Origin: Diospyros lotus
Taxonomy: Eukaryota > Streptophyta > Magnoliopsida > Ericales > Ebenaceae
Length of the DNA: 64,000 bases
NCBI RefSeq assembly: GCF_014633365.1
Contig: NC_068347.1
Span: 30,360,116-30,424,115, forward strand
Direction: 5' to 3'
The first letter of the stretch is position 1. Every line of letters begins with the position of its first letter. The notes beneath the pieces were generated by a model. That model was not told the DNA's origin, searched no databases, and worked only from the letters and a program-made list of their open reading frames with translations. Positions 1-15,493 of this stretch are shown piece by piece. The translations under genes were made by a program, and so were the position numbers.

Positions 1-553
1 GGACAGATAATTGGAGTGCTAGATCCATGTAACTGACCTCCACTTAAAGGGCTTAAAACTTATGACGATGGTGGTGTGGGCATGGTCAACCGTGGAACAT
101 ATAGTGGCAGGGGGGATTATTTTGAATTTGGTTAATGTAGGACCGAAGGTTCTCAGGTTGAATGGAATAGCAAATCTTCCGTTTCCTTGTTTCCTTTTCT
201 AGTTTCTTTTGATAAATATATATATCTCAACCACATATACAACATCTCAAGCCTTAATCCTACTAGGTGGGTACATGAACTATAGCTTGACAATCATTTC
301 TATTTATGACAATATCTTCTACAAGACCCTTACAACTCATACCATACCTAAGAATTTATGGTTAATTTGATGTTTATGACATATGAAACAATATGCTCCT
401 GAAAGAAGATGGGATGCTTATGATTCTCCATCTCTTCAGCAACAAAAATTCAGAAAGAATTAAGAGCCATGAAATTGACATGTAGGAGAAAGTAAAGGAC
501 AATGCAGAAAGAATAAAGAACCTAAGAGCCAGGAATTTTGTTAATATGAATAC

Positions 554-4001
<3,448 letters not shown>

Positions 4002-4700
4002 CTTAGAATACCTTCAAGATACTTTAAAGATCAATGCAAGAGCTCACCCCAGAATAGTTAGGATCAAGAAGTCGAATTTGCGCTTAAACCAACCACAGAG
4101 AGAGACAAATAACATCAAAACTCCCAGATCACATGATTACAACCAACTGTAAATTAAAAAACATCAAAGTACCCCAAAACCCTCGTATAACAAGTTCGAA
4201 TATCTAAGTAGAGAAATCACGAAACTTTCCTGGAGGGCAAAATTGAAACCCTTTGCAATTCAAAGAAAAGGGTACTGCTATTTGGGCAGTTTGAGAACTG
4301 AAACGGGTGGAAAGAGAAGTAATTGAAGCGTATATGTAATGGGTCGTAAATTTGGGGGAAAATGTAAATTAGAGTGGAAGTGGGGTAGCTGGAAATGGGA
4401 ATTTCCAGATCAGGAATCGGCCGTTCTGCGCGTTCTTGAATTGTTCGGCTGAGTTGTAAGAGGATCTGTGATGGCGATAAACTCTAAAACTATGCGAATA
4501 CAGATAAATATTATAGATATTCTATGTGTGAAAGAGAAAAAACTGGCAATCTTTATAGTTTTGGAGATGAAAAAGTCATGAGTAAAGAAACAAGAGTTAG
4601 ATCGAGAGAGAGAGAGAGATTCTTCGAGTTGAAGAGTCGAAGCTGTGGCTTGTGGGAAGAGAAACCCGAAGAGACGAAAATACAGAGGCAAATTAAAAAT
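4002..4700 (-). promoter_or_regulatory. 5' leader and proximal promoter of the MAP kinase gene
   Basis: Sequence upstream of the ATG at 4001. It contains a (CT)n tract on the minus strand (4605-4619), typical of plant 5' leaders. No clear TATA box or transcription start could be fixed, and a leader intron is possible but not resolved. Confidence 0.4.
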
Positions 4701-5515
4701 CTTGAATAGTTTTGTGCTTTATGTTTATGGCGTTTCCATTTTGTTAAAAGAGATATAGTGAAAAGACATATTTGCCCTTGATTGTTTCCAAAGCATTACC
4801 GAAGTGTAAAAATTATGTATTGTGTTCAGTCAAGGGCAAATTAGAACTTCTAAAATATAATTAAGGTTAATGTTAGGCATAAAACTTAGTTCTTTCAACC
4901 CTCCTCCCTTAATTCATTAGGAACCAAAATAAGACTTTGAAGGAAAAGGAATGGAAACATTCTCATCGCAGAGGGGAAAGTTTCTAAGTGTAAAGAATAT
5001 TTATAAAAATAAGTTACTAATAATAATGACGACGAATATATAAAAAAATAAGAGTTTAGAAATACACCATAATATATAGAATAATACTTTTTATTCATGT
5101 TAGGGGTCACACTTTGTAAGAGTTTACACCTTCAATCTCAAGGATTCTAAATGAACATCTCCTCCTTTTTTCTCAATCAATAAATATTGTAAGGAGTTAG
5201 CTTCATTCTAACTCTTTTAAAGAATTTATGATGATTTATATGTCGAGTTGCCTACATTAAAGTGGTGAGCATTCCAAGAACACGTGGAGGCATTGAGTTT
5301 ATTGATGAGCACTCGTATGATTGAAAAAAGTGTCGAGTATAAAAGTTTATGTATCTACGTGTAAAGATTATATGTCGATGCTCATTCTTTTATTTTTATA
5401 TCAATATTATTGGTGTTGAATGCATTTTTATTTTCATTCTTATATTAAAATTAAATCAATGACTGAACTCAATATATTGCCTGTTAAAATTTGGGTGAAT
5501 TATTAGAAAAAAAAA
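4701..5515. other. AT-rich intergenic DNA
   Basis: No gene, RNA or classifiable repeat seen. Only short chance reading frames without recognisable domains are present. Confidence 0.6.
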
Positions 5516-5518
5516 TTA

Positions 5519-6028
5519 GGCTATATTCTCTTTACTTTTTAATTTTCAGTTTTAAGTTTTGAATTCATTTTCAATTTTTTGTTTTAATAGTCTATTTTTA
5601 GAAAATTAAAAAGGCATTCTCTTTGTCATTTTGAAAAATTATTTTTCAAAATAGAAAATTAGAAAACGTGTTCTCTTTGAAATTTTGAAAATAATTTTTT
5701 AATAATATTTTATTCAATAAATTTGATTATTTAGTAAATTAAAAATATTTAATGTTAATATATTATTAAATATATATATATTTTAAAGTTAATGAATTTT
5801 GTAATATTTTTTCTCATTACAATAATAAAATATAAATAAATATGTTATGAGTTTTGAGTTTGTTTTGAATGAAAACACTCAAAACAACTTTTTGTTGTTT
5901 TGAGTTTTCTTTATAATTTTTTTTTGTTTTCAAAATATATTTTTAAAAATAATAAAGAGAACGCGTTTTTATTATTTTAGAAAATTAAAAACTCAAAATG
6001 ACTTGAAAACAATAAAGAGAACGCAGCC
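5519..6028. mobile_element. Tourist-like MITE (PIF/Harbinger type)
   Basis: A 510-bp AT-rich element without coding capacity. The terminal inverted repeats are GGCTATATTCTCTTTA at the left and the reverse complement of GGCTGCGTTCTCTTTA at the right. It is flanked on both sides by TTA (5516-5518 and 6029-6031), the target duplication typical of PIF/Harbinger elements. Several internal palindromic AT stretches are present. The class assignment rests on the 3-bp TTA duplication and the GG-starting ends. Confidence 0.7.
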
Positions 6029-6031
6029 TTA

Positions 6032-6658
6032 GTTTTTATCTTATTTTGAAATATAGATTCAACTTTTAATTTTATCAATAAGGATGTATAATTTTTAACT
6101 TTTGCTTCAATTATAAATTATTATTTAAAACCTAATAATCTTTTCATTATCTCATGATGTGAAAAGGTTATATGAATTTTAACAAATAAGGAGGATGAAA
6201 ATAAGTGGAAATGAATGAGACAGATTAAGAGAGCGATGGGAAACAACGAAAGTGAAGAGAAGAGATATATAAAATTGTGCGACAACTATTAATATGTGAC
6301 GTTTTATAAAACTCTTACTTCAATAGTTAGTTTCGTTTTGATAATAATGATTTTAGTACTTATGAGACACAAAGAAGAGGAACGATGTTTGAACCAATTA
6401 ATTAAAAAACAAATAAAAAGTTGACCTAACTTGAAAACGAGTGTTACAAATCAGTTAATGCATTATCCAATTGGGGGGCATTAAACCAAATGCATTACAC
6501 TAAACAAAGCAGTCATTATCTTATAATAATATTATTATTATTTTATATAAGTTGACGAAACAATAAGTCAATGACTACAATTATCAACCTTAATTAATCC
6601 CACAAATTAGGACCACTACATGAGTTTTTAGATTGTTAATTATTTGCATCTAATCATA
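6032..6658. other. AT-rich intergenic DNA left of the retrotransposons
   Basis: Nothing recognisable. It ends in the ATTAT target duplication (6659-6663) of the first LTR retrotransposon. Confidence 0.6.
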
Positions 6659-6663
6659 ATTAT

Positions 6664-7061
6664 TGATGAGGGAATATTTTACTAAGGGCAAAAATACTAT
6701 ACTACCCTTGGAGATCTCCAATGTGGTGCCGCCACGTGCCGGCCCCAAAAAGTGCCACGTATCACCTATATCTTCATCATTTATCTCATATTTAATTTTG
6801 AACAAGGCTGACCCAGTTAATCGAGATTCTCTCCAACGTCCGGTTCAAGACTTATCTTATCCCTTCAATGTGTGCTTTACCCCATCTTTAAATAGATATC
6901 GACTTCTACAGGTACGGATCATCTGACTACTGGTTCAATTTTCTATTTTGGGCATATTTCTTCTACTGACTTGAGCGTCGGAGTTCTCCCGGGGGATTAC
7001 AGCCCCGCCCCTGCAGGTACTTGGTTCGAGGCAGACCTCGGTGATCGGTCCAATATCATCA
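6664..7061 (+). repeat. 5' LTR of element 1
   Basis: 398 bp, starting TGATGAGGGAATATT and ending ATATCATCA. It is the same length as the copy at 15808-16205, with two substitutions seen (G/A near the start, A/G eight bases from the end). A TTTAAATA motif near 6890 is the likely core promoter. Confidence 0.95.
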
Positions 7062-7083
7062 TTTGGCGCCCACCGTGGGGCCC
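7062..7083 (+). other. Primer binding site of element 1
   Basis: TTTGGCGCCCACCGTGGGG follows the LTR directly. TGGCGCC is the classic start of a tRNA-complementary primer site. I did not assign the tRNA with certainty. Confidence 0.75.
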
Positions 7084-7143
7084 GGTTACTTTATCTGCCC
7101 TTATTCGTCGAGTACCTCGGCCGAGCTCAAGTTTCCTCCCGTT

Positions 7144-9399
7144 ATGGCGACAAGAAGAAATCCATCACGAGCTGCTGGGACCCACCCCGTCCCAGATCAG
7201 AGTCAAAACCACCCACCTGAGAGCGGCCCCGTAGGGGGTCACCCCCCAAATCCCTCGCCACCTCAGGATCGTGTCGCCCAGCTAGAGGGACAGGTCCAAC
7301 ATCTGACGGAATTGCTCAACACCTTTTTGGCCCAACAGCAGCCCCCGGAGATGAGACCGGTGGAACACTCTAATCATGATAGTCGACATCAGGGGGATCG
7401 TCACTCTAGTCATAGAGAATTCCGAGGAGGCGAATCCCCCCGCGCTGGGAAGGAGTCCCATCGGGACGAGAGACGGAGCGGACCCTCTAGGCGAAGCGAG
7501 TACGAGAAGCTAGGCTCGGAGGAGGAGGAGGAGTCCTCTGGTCCCGATTATGCCCGGGCTGGAGGGGCTCAGCGAGAAAGACGTTTGCGGCATTTGGAGA
7601 GGGAGGTTGCAGAGTTGAGACGGAGGGAAGAAGAGCCACACGACATTGTTTCTAATCAGCCATTAAGTCGGGAGATCATGGCAATTACCCCATCCGAGCG
7701 CCTTCGAATCCCAGCTATTAAGCCATATGGAGGCACAACTGACCCCGCTGATCACTTAAATCTCTTCGCCTCTCACATGATGGTCCAGGCGGCACCTGAT
7801 GCTATGTGGTGCAGAGTCTTCCCAGCCACTTTGGAAGGACATGCACGGTCCTGGTATTCAAGTCTGGCACATCGGTCGATCGCTAACTTCGGACAGCTTC
7901 GGAATAGGTTCTTGGCTCACTTCGCTCCCCTAAGGAGGCACCGGAGGTCTACCATGACCCTCGTGAATCTCAAGCAGAACCAAGGAGAATCGTTAACAGA
8001 TTTTGTGGCCAGGTTTAATATGGAGGCATTGAGCATTGAGAATCTTGATCAGAGTATCGCTATGGTGGCCTTTCAGAATGCCTTGAGGGTTGGCCCTTTT
8101 ACCCAGTCACTAGCTAAGAGGCCTCCCCAAACATTCACAGAGATCCTGAGCCGAGCCACCAAGTACATTAATGCCGAGGAGGTGATGCGGGTCAAGAAGA
8201 GTGAATACTCAGATAAGAAAGAGAAGAGAAGTCAGAACCGAGAGCAAAGGCCTGAAGATAAATCGGGCCGACGGGGGGAGAGGTCGGGCTCTCGATGGAG
8301 TCCAGTCAGGTTCACCCTACTTAATACTCCTCGGGCTGAGATCCTGGCCACAATCGAGAATAAGGATTACTTGAAAAAACCGAGACCCATGAAAGCCCCG
8401 GGTAACAAGCGGAGTAAAGACAAGTATTGTCGATTCCATCGAGATCATGGACATGACACGGAGGAGTGCCATCAACTCAAAGAAGAGATCCAGGAGCTCA
8501 TCAATCGAGGTTTCCTGAGGAGGTTTGTAGCTAAGGATACAGAACCACAAAGGGGTGAACGAAGGGGATCGGGGAGCCCCCATCGCAGGCGCGGTAGATC
8601 TCAGGAACGACGCAGAACCAGAACCCCGCCCCGGAGACAGAATCACCAGGGGGATGGGAGTCCTCCGCAACAGTTGATTTTTCATACTCTAGCGGCTGGG
8701 GTGGTGCCAGGCAAAGAGTTGGGGGAGAGTTCTGATCTGCATCGACGTCCGGGAGTCAAAAGGGCTCGACCAGGGGACGTTATCTCCTTTACCGATGAGG
8801 ACTTGCCCGGATATCCAGTTTCTAATGATCCGCTAGTCATCACAGCAAAATTGGGAAAATGGGAGCTTCGGCGGATTCTCGTGGACCCGGGGAGCTCTTC
8901 TGAAGTTTTATATCGGCGAGCCTTTTTAGGTATGGGATACAAAATGGAACAGTTGAAGCCCGCTCGTGTCCCCTTGATTGGATTCGACGGGGAAGTGGTA
9001 TATGCGGATGGTGTCTTCCAGCTCTTGTTGACCCTTGGAAAGGGTTCTCGGTTTGCCCAGGTCATGTTAGACATTTTGGTAGCGGATGTCCCCTCGGCCT
9101 ACAATATGATCCTCGGAAGATCGGGGCTAAATGCTCTGCGGGCTGTGCCGAGTACTTATCACATGGTGCTGAAGTTCCCCACTGCGGCGGGGGTTGGAGA
9201 AGTCAGAGGAGACCTAAGGTCTGCCCGGGAATGTTACATGGCATCCATCAGCACAGCTAAGGGTGTTGTGCATGAGCAGTTAGAGCCGCAAGAGGATTCA
9301 AGACGGAGACGGAGCCCTACTGTGGGGGGGGGTCGGGATTTCCCCTCCCGCCATTGTCAGTTTTTTACTAGAAGGTCCAGAAGACCCAAAGACTGCTGA
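7144..9399 (+). CDS. Gag and aspartic protease of element 1
   Basis: Structural and protease part of the polyprotein. The first plausible ATG is 7144 (MATRRNPSRAA). A Retrotrans_gag core with the motif AxxWYxSL lies at about residues 220-295. A zinc-knuckle-like C-x2-H...GH...C (CRFHRDHGHDTEEC) is near residue 427. The protease motif LVDPGSS is near residue 580; DPG in place of DTG is seen in other plant Tat elements, so it is not clearly a defect. The reading frame is lost at a run of nine G (9324-9332). After that the frame translates unrelated sequence to a stop at 9399, while the pol reading continues in the next frame. Confidence 0.9.
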   Translation: MATRRNPSRAAGTHPVPDQSQNHPPESGPVGGHPPNPSPPQDRVAQLEGQVQHLTELLNTFLAQQQPPEMRPVEHSNHDSRHQGDRHSSHREFRGGESPRAGKESHRDERRSGPSRRSEYEKLGSEEEEESSGPDYARAGGAQRERRLRHLEREVAELRRREEEPHDIVSNQPLSREIMAITPSERLRIPAIKPYGGTTDPADHLNLFASHMMVQAAPDAMWCRVFPATLEGHARSWYSSLAHRSIANFGQLRNRFLAHFAPLRRHRRSTMTLVNLKQNQGESLTDFVARFNMEALSIENLDQSIAMVAFQNALRVGPFTQSLAKRPPQTFTEILSRATKYINAEEVMRVKKSEYSDKKEKRSQNREQRPEDKSGRRGERSGSRWSPVRFTLLNTPRAEILATIENKDYLKKPRPMKAPGNKRSKDKYCRFHRDHGHDTEECHQLKEEIQELINRGFLRRFVAKDTEPQRGERRGSGSPHRRRGRSQERRRTRTPPRRQNHQGDGSPPQQLIFHTLAAGVVPGKELGESSDLHRRPGVKRARPGDVISFTDEDLPGYPVSNDPLVITAKLGKWELRRILVDPGSSSEVLYRRAFLGMGYKMEQLKPARVPLIGFDGEVVYADGVFQLLLTLGKGSRFAQVMLDILVADVPSAYNMILGRSGLNALRAVPSTYHMVLKFPTAAGVGEVRGDLRSARECYMASISTAKGVVHEQLEPQEDSRRRRSPTVGGGRDFPSRHCQFFTRRSRRPKDC

Positions 9400-12300
9400 G
9401 CCAGTAGACGAGCTTGTAGAGGTACCATTGGACCTGGACAGAGTCGATAGATGCGTAAGGGTGAGCGCCCAATTGAAAGACCCTATTCGGACTCGGATTG
9501 TATCCCTTCTTCGCCAATATGCAGATATTTTCGCATGGTCAGTCCACGACATTCCAGGCATAGACCCGGCAGTAATGACGCATCGTTTGGGAGTGAAGCG
9601 GGGGTACCGACCTGTCATACAGAAGAAAAGAAATATGCCCAAAATATAGTTACCCACTTCCCCGGATCGATGCCCTAATTGATGGCACGGCCGGATGCCA
9701 CCTCATGAGTTTCCTAGATGCTTTTCAGGGATACCATCAGATCCCGTTGCATAAAGAAGATCAGGAGAAGACAGCATTCGTCACTGATCGGGGTACTTAT
9801 TGCTATACTGTTATGCCTTTTGGCTTAAAAAATGCAGGGGCTACATACCAACGGCTCGTGAATAGGCTCTTTCAGGACCAATTGGGTCGCAACATGGAAG
9901 CCTATGTGGATGATATGCTAGTGAAGAGCCTGCTGGCAGAGGAGCATCCGATAGATTTAGAAGAGTGCTTCAAAACCTTGCGCAGGTTCCAATTGAAACT
10001 TAATCCTTCTAAATGCGCTTTTGGTGTCTCTGCAGGAAAGTTCCTTGGGTATATCGTGCATCATCGTGGGATAGAGGTGAATCCTGAGAAGATTAAGGCG
10101 ATACTAGACATGCCGACCCCGAGAAGTATTAAGGAGGTCCAGCAACTCACTGGAAGGATAGCGGCTCTGGGCAGATTTCTCTCCCGATCGGCAGAAAAGG
10201 GCCTCCCTTTTTTCAAAGCCCTATCCAGGACTAAAGATTTTGTCTGGGACGTTGGGTGCCAGGAGGCTTTTAACGAGCTCAAGGAATGTCTAGCCTCACC
10301 GCCAGTCCTTACTAAGCCAAAGATGGGTGAGCCGCTATACCTCTACTTGGCCGTGGCAGAAGAGGCAGTGAGCTCGGTACTGGTGCGTGAAGAAAATAAG
10401 AGGCAGAGGCCAGTATACTACGCGAGCAAACGATTGTCTGTGGCAGAGGCTCGGTATTCCCCCATGGAGAAATTAGCATTTGCCCTGGTCGTCTCAGCGA
10501 GAAAGTTACGACCCTACTTCCAGGCGCATTCTATCATCGTGCTTACTGACCAGCCTCTAAGGCAGATTTTGGGGAAGCCAGAGCTCTCAGGGAGAATGTT
10601 GAAGTGGTCAATGGAGTTAACAGCATTCGACATAGAGTATCGACCTCGGTCAGCTATTAAGGCCCAGGCCTTAGCTGATTTTATCGCCGAAGGATTTGGG
10701 CTTGGCGGACCTCCAGAAGACAACCTAGGACCATGGATGTTGGCAGTGGATGGCAGCTCAAACTCTGCAGGCGGAGGAGCTGGGCTAATGATAAAGAGCC
10801 CTGAGGGTCAGTCCTGGTTATACGCTCTGCATTTTGAGTTTCGGGCGTCTAACAATGAGGCAGAGTACGAGGCCCTCATAGCCGGGTTGAGGCTCGCCGC
10901 GCAGCTTGGGGCGAAGCATCTCAACATACAATCTGATTCTAACCTTGTTGTTCAGCAGGTGAAGGGAGAATACGAGGCTAGAGAGGACCACATGTCCAAA
11001 TATTTGGTTTTCGTTCAGGAACTGATGAGTCATTTTCAATCTGTAAAGATTGAGCATGTGCCTCGATCCCAGAATATGGAAGCAGACACCTTGTCCCGGA
11101 TCGCATCGGCCTCTTTTCCAACCAATTCTAGACAGATTCTTATCGAGACATTACCTCATAGAAGCATTGATGAGATGATGGAGCAGCTATGTCTCGATCT
11201 AGAGCCAAGTTGGATGGACCATTTTGTTAGTTATCTGAAGGATGGAGAGCTACCAGAGAATGACTTAGAGGCCCGGGAGCTAAAAAGGAGGGCCCAGAAA
11301 TTTATACTAATCAACGAAGAGTTGTATAAGAGATCCTTCACTCAACCACTCTTGAAGTGCGTAAAACCACGTGAGGCTGACTATGTTTTAAGAGAGATCC
11401 ATGAGGGAATATGTGGGAGTCACATAGTAGCCCGAACTCTTTATCAGAAAGCCCTTCGACAAGGGTACTACTGGCCGACTATGGTGTCTGACGCAGAGCA
11501 GCTGGTCAAGAAATGTGAAAGATGCCAACGGGTCTCCAACCTAATTCATGTTCCCAGCGCCATGCTCACCCACCTGGTTCAGCCGTGCCCCTTCGCCCAA
11601 TGGGGAATTGATATTCTGGGTCCGTTCCCGCCTGCCGCAGGTCAAGTAAAATTCTTGATCGCGGTGATAGATTACTTCTCCAAATGGATAGAGGCCGAGC
11701 CCCTGGCCTCCATCACGGCGCGAAAAGTGAAGCAATTTTTATGGAAGAACGTGGTTTGTCGGTTCGGGATCCCGCGGGTGATTGTTTCAGATAATGGGAC
11801 CCAATTCACGGATCGGATGATCAAGAAATGGTGTCAAGAATTGGGGATCAAGCAACACTTCACCTCAGTAGCTCATCCACAGGCTAACGGACAGATCGAG
11901 CTTGCTAATAGGACTATGCTCCACGGATTAAAAGCTCGAGTTGACAAGGCAGATGGAAGTTGGGTGGACGAGTTACCGAGCATCCTTTGGTCTTACCGGA
12001 CCACGAGGAGGGGGTCCACCGGAGAGACCCCATTCAACTTATGTTACGGTTCAGAGGCCGTTATCCCGGTAGAGATAGGGATTCCAACTTTTAGGGTGGA
12101 GCATTTTGATCCAGAATCCAATGAACAAGCCTTGAGGAATAATTTAGATACAGTAGAGGAGCTTCGGGACGAAGCAAGGGTCCGCCAAGCAGTTTATAAT
12201 CAGCGAATTGAGAGGTACTACAATCGAAGGGTGAAAGCTCGGAGTTTTCTACCTGGCGATCTGGTCCTTCGACGAGCAAGTGTGAGCAACCCCCGAGACT

Positions 12301-12443
12301 CCAACAAGTTGTCGCCGACTTGGGAAGGCCCCTACCGGGTTACCGAGACCCTCAGCCCTGGGGCATACCGGCTTGGAACTATGGACGGCACTCCGATAAA
12401 GAATGCGTGGAATATTCAGAACTTGAGAAAATTTTATCAATAA
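9333..12443 (+). pseudogene. Broken RT-RNase H-integrase of element 1
   Basis: Replication enzymes of element 1. From 9333 the protein continues one frame over (DRVDRCVRVSAQLKD) as far as about 9635. There the match jumps from the RPVIQKKR region straight to PLPRIDALIDG in yet another frame. By comparison with element 2, about 55 codons are missing, covering the RT finger region and its first palm motif. From 9636 to 12443 the frame is open: RT with YVDD near 9903, a first RNase H, a second archaeal-type RNase H (AVDGSSNSAGGG, near 10745), the integrase zinc finger (HEG...CERC, 11400-11530), and an integrase core with D near 11608, D near 11793 and E near 11899. The RT cannot be complete, so movement would need help from another element. 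Confidence 0.9.
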
Positions 12444-12566
12444 TGGGTTACCCCCAAGGATCTTGAAGCTATGTATGTTTCTCAATAAAACCTCATTATT
12501 GTTCTTTTTATATGTGCAGACTGTCCTACGGAATATAAAAAACAATAAGGAGATGAGGCAAGAGGC

Positions 12567-12870
12567 AAAAAGGAAGAGTCAAGGGTCAAATGTGGCCTCG
12601 GGGGACCACCCCCAATAAAAAGGAAGAGTCAAGGGTCAAATGTGGCCCCGGGGGACCACCCCCAATAAAAAGGAAGAGTCAAGGGTCAAATGTGGCCTCG
12701 GGGGACCACCCCTAATAAAAAGGAAGAGTCAAGGGTCAAATATGGCCTTAGGGGATCACCCCTAATAAAAAGGAAAACTCACAGGTCAAATGTGGCCTCG
12801 GGGGGACCACCCCTAATAAAAAGGAAGAGTTCAAGGGTCAGATATGGCCCCAAAGGGGCCACCCCTAAAA
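12567..12870. repeat. Six-copy 50-bp tandem repeat in element 1
   Basis: Units start at 12567, 12617, 12667, 12717, 12767 and about 12817, each beginning AAAAAGGAAGAGTC and containing a G/C palindrome-like GGGGGACCACCCC. Copies drift apart towards the right. The array lies between the pol stop and the 3' end of the opposite-strand gene. Tandem repeats in this position are known in Tat-type elements. Confidence 0.9.
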
Positions 12871-13087
12871 TAAAAGCAAAATGGAGGAGCAAAAAATCAG
12901 GTAACAGAGATCACTTGGCTCAAACTATTACAAAAAAAGGCATAACTTCGAAGCATTTTTATTCAATGAAGGATCAGAAGTCCAATATAACCCAAACTTG
13001 GGGAAAGAAGATACATGCAACGAACAACTAGGTTTCTTCTTCTTCGGACTCCTCGGATTCGTTTGCTGGGGCTTGGGAGGATGATGC

Positions 13088-14949
13088 TCAGCTGAGCTCG
13101 GCGATCACATCCTCCATGGACCTGATGGGAGCAAAACTGAGGTCGGGATAAGCTCTTTGCACCTCCTCCTTGCAGCGAGTGAAACCTCTCTTCCATACCC
13201 CTTGCAGCTCATGCCTAATAAATCCTCTCACCTCAGGGAGTTGGGTGGGGTTGGCATACTTCTCTTCAAGCTCCCGGTTACGCTCCCGAGTCCGTCCTAA
13301 CTCTTCCTCCAGGGCCTGGTGGCTAATCTCGAGCCCCTGAAAGCGTCCCTCAAGCTCCTCGTTTCGTTGATGTTGAGCCCTCAGATCCTCGTCCCGCTGC
13401 TCGATGGTTCTATGGCACTCGGCAAGAGCATTATCCATCTCCAACATCCTTTGTGAATTTCTCGCCATTCGCCTTTGGAGCTCGTTATGAGCGACAATAC
13501 TCTGTTCGAATAGCACAGAGTTAGAATATAGGGGACGAGAGTTCTCTATATTAAAAAGTCCGAAGGGCTAACCTGAACCAAGCCCTGGCCGTAGCAAGAC
13601 TCCAAGATCTCCGAAGTCAGGTCGGCGGCCCCCTCCATGTCTGCCCGAGTGGGAAGGCCCTGAATAAGCTGAGTCGCCACCCAAGCCTCGCTGCTGTGGT
13701 CTGTTTCATGGACATTCCAGTTGGGTCGGTGAAGAGCCCTGGCGGGAATAGGCGCCTCTTCTTCAAGCAGGTCAGAGAGGGGCTCGGTGCCCTGAGAGCC
13801 TCCTGTCTCGGTGTGGGGCAGAGAAGAGCGGGACCCGGACGCTTTTGATTTCTTATGCCTAGGTGGGAGCCTGGAGTCTCGAGTATGCCTCTTGGCATTC
13901 TTCCGGGCCCGTTTGGCCTCTTCAGCAGCCTGTTTGTCGGTCCCCCACAGCTCCGCATCATCGATCATCTTGGCTGCAAAGCAAAATAAGATCAAATGTC
14001 AGAATAAGGAAGTAAGCAGAAATTAGAAGCAAGAAGCGGAGCGAGAGAACGAAAAAAATCAACCTAAGGGAGTGTCGGCTGCTGGGCAGGGGTATCGACA
14101 TAGACCCCCAAGAAACAGGGTTTGTTCGTTAATCAACCTGGCGGTACTGACGTGCTCCAAACCCATCAAAAGCTCGGCGTCCCTCCTCTCTAAAGGGGTC
14201 ATTTCACGAGGGAAATTCTTACGGGAAGGCCGACGCCAGGCAGTGGGCACACCCATAGTAGCGGAGCCGGATCCCATAAAAAAATATCGATTTTTCCAAC
14301 CTTTTAAGGAGGACGGGGTGTCTACGAGAAACTTACAGCCAGGGTATGCCATGAAAGAATAGCGAAACTCGGACTTATCAACACATACGAGGCGAAATAA
14401 TTTTAAAAAGAGTTTAGCTTTGGGGACAATACCTCTCCCCCGACAACATATGACGAAAGATACTAAGTTCCTCCACCCGTTGGGCACTAGTTGAGAAGGG
14501 GATAACCCTACGAGTCGAAAGATCTCGGCAAGGGTGCTTTCGAAAGGGAACCGACACCCTGCTTCAAGAGAGGTTTCATAGATGGTTAAAGCCCCCGGAG
14601 GGGATTGATGGGCTCTAAAGTTGGAGGGTGTAGAATACCAATAGCCCGTAGCGGGGAGATGATATTTCCGGGCGAGTTCGGAGACCTCATCCTCGGACAA
14701 GGAAGAATAGGCAGGGGTTAGGTCATCAGGGAGACCGTTATGGTGGAGCTCTAACTCTGTGTCGGTATCATTATCAAAAGATAGGGCATGAGGACGAGGA
14801 CGAGAGGTCCCAGCGTCTCCTATTTGCCTACCAGACTGAGAGGAGGAGCTAGAGGAGCTGGAAGGGTCCGAGCTATTCCCATCTGAGTTGCTAGAGGAGA
14901 CCATGGAGATTGACTTACCAAAGCAACGTGACATGGGGAAGAGAGACAA
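13088..14949 (-). CDS. Opposite-strand spliced accessory gene of element 1
   Basis: Three coding exons can be joined without breaking frame: 14949-14064, 13973-13573 and 13501-13088 (566 aa). The introns are bounded by TTAG/GTTGAT and TTTGCAG, then TCAG/GTTAGC and GAACAG. Exon 1 begins serine-rich and acidic, followed by a segment with NGWRNLVSFVICC and GWKNRYFFM. This resembles the plant 'putative gypsy type transposon' domain (Transposase_28, PF04195). Exon 2 is basic and disordered. Exon 3 is a coiled coil rich in E, R and Q. An alternative start is the ATG at 14904. The function is unknown; similar antisense ORFs occur in Tat retrotransposons. The matching architecture in element 2 supports a real gene. 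The splice sites are inferred, not shown by transcripts. Confidence 0.75.
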
Positions 14950-15115
14950 GAAAAAGCCACAAAAAATAAGAGAAGGGAGGCAAAGGAATACCGGGTGATG
15001 AGAAGATTTCCAAGGATGGAAGAAAAACGCACGAGAGAACCCTTAAGAGGGAGCCGGTCCGTCCCTTGATGAACTTGAAGGCACAACTTAGAATCTCTCG
15101 AGCCCCGTGAGAATC

Positions 15116-15460
15116 CTGCGCAAAAGGAAAAAAAAAAAGGGGGATAAGGGGAAAAGAGGTCTCAAAGTCGAGACCAAGGGCCTCTTAAAAAAAAAAAAAA
15201 AAAAAAAAAGGGACAAAGAGTCCCGCGCGCGCGGGCAAGCCCTCGCGCGGCCGAGGCGCGAGGGCTCGGCCAGCGCGGCCTCGGCCCGCGCGCGCAGGCA
15301 AGCCGCGCGCCCGCGCGGCCGAGGCGCGAGGCCTCGGCCAGCGCGGCCTCGGCCCGCGCGCGCAGGCAAGCCACGCGGCCGGGGCCCGCGCGGTCTCAGC
15401 CCGCGCCTCCCAGACCAAACGTGGCCGAGACCTCTGGTCTCGGCCACGCAAATGAAGAAG

Positions 15461-15493
<33 letters not shown>

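Noticed and set aside
541..553. Stop codon after GFMYPRYSY as the true end of the MAP kinase
   Set aside because: CCAAG/GTATTC is a good donor in the right place. Family members continue well beyond this point, so the stop is most likely intron read-through.
7063..7143. Gag start at 7063
   Set aside because: The upstream codons include the primer binding site and no ATG; the first ATG in frame is 7144.
8317..9074. Antisense frames within gag-pol of element 1
   Set aside because: They are shadows of the coding strand in GC-rich sequence, with no domain, unlike the true opposite-strand gene at 13088-14949.
9324..9332. Programmed -1 frameshift at the G run
   Set aside because: The pol reading continues in the +1 direction, not -1, and a second frame change with a deletion follows. 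A one-base indel is simpler.
12567..12870. CRISPR-like array
   Set aside because: Units are directly tandem without unique spacers, in a plant retrotransposon; it is a minisatellite.
15107..15469. Arg/Lys/Ala-rich reading frames on both strands over the GC-rich repeat
   Set aside because: They are translations of poly-A runs and CGCG repeats, with no domain.
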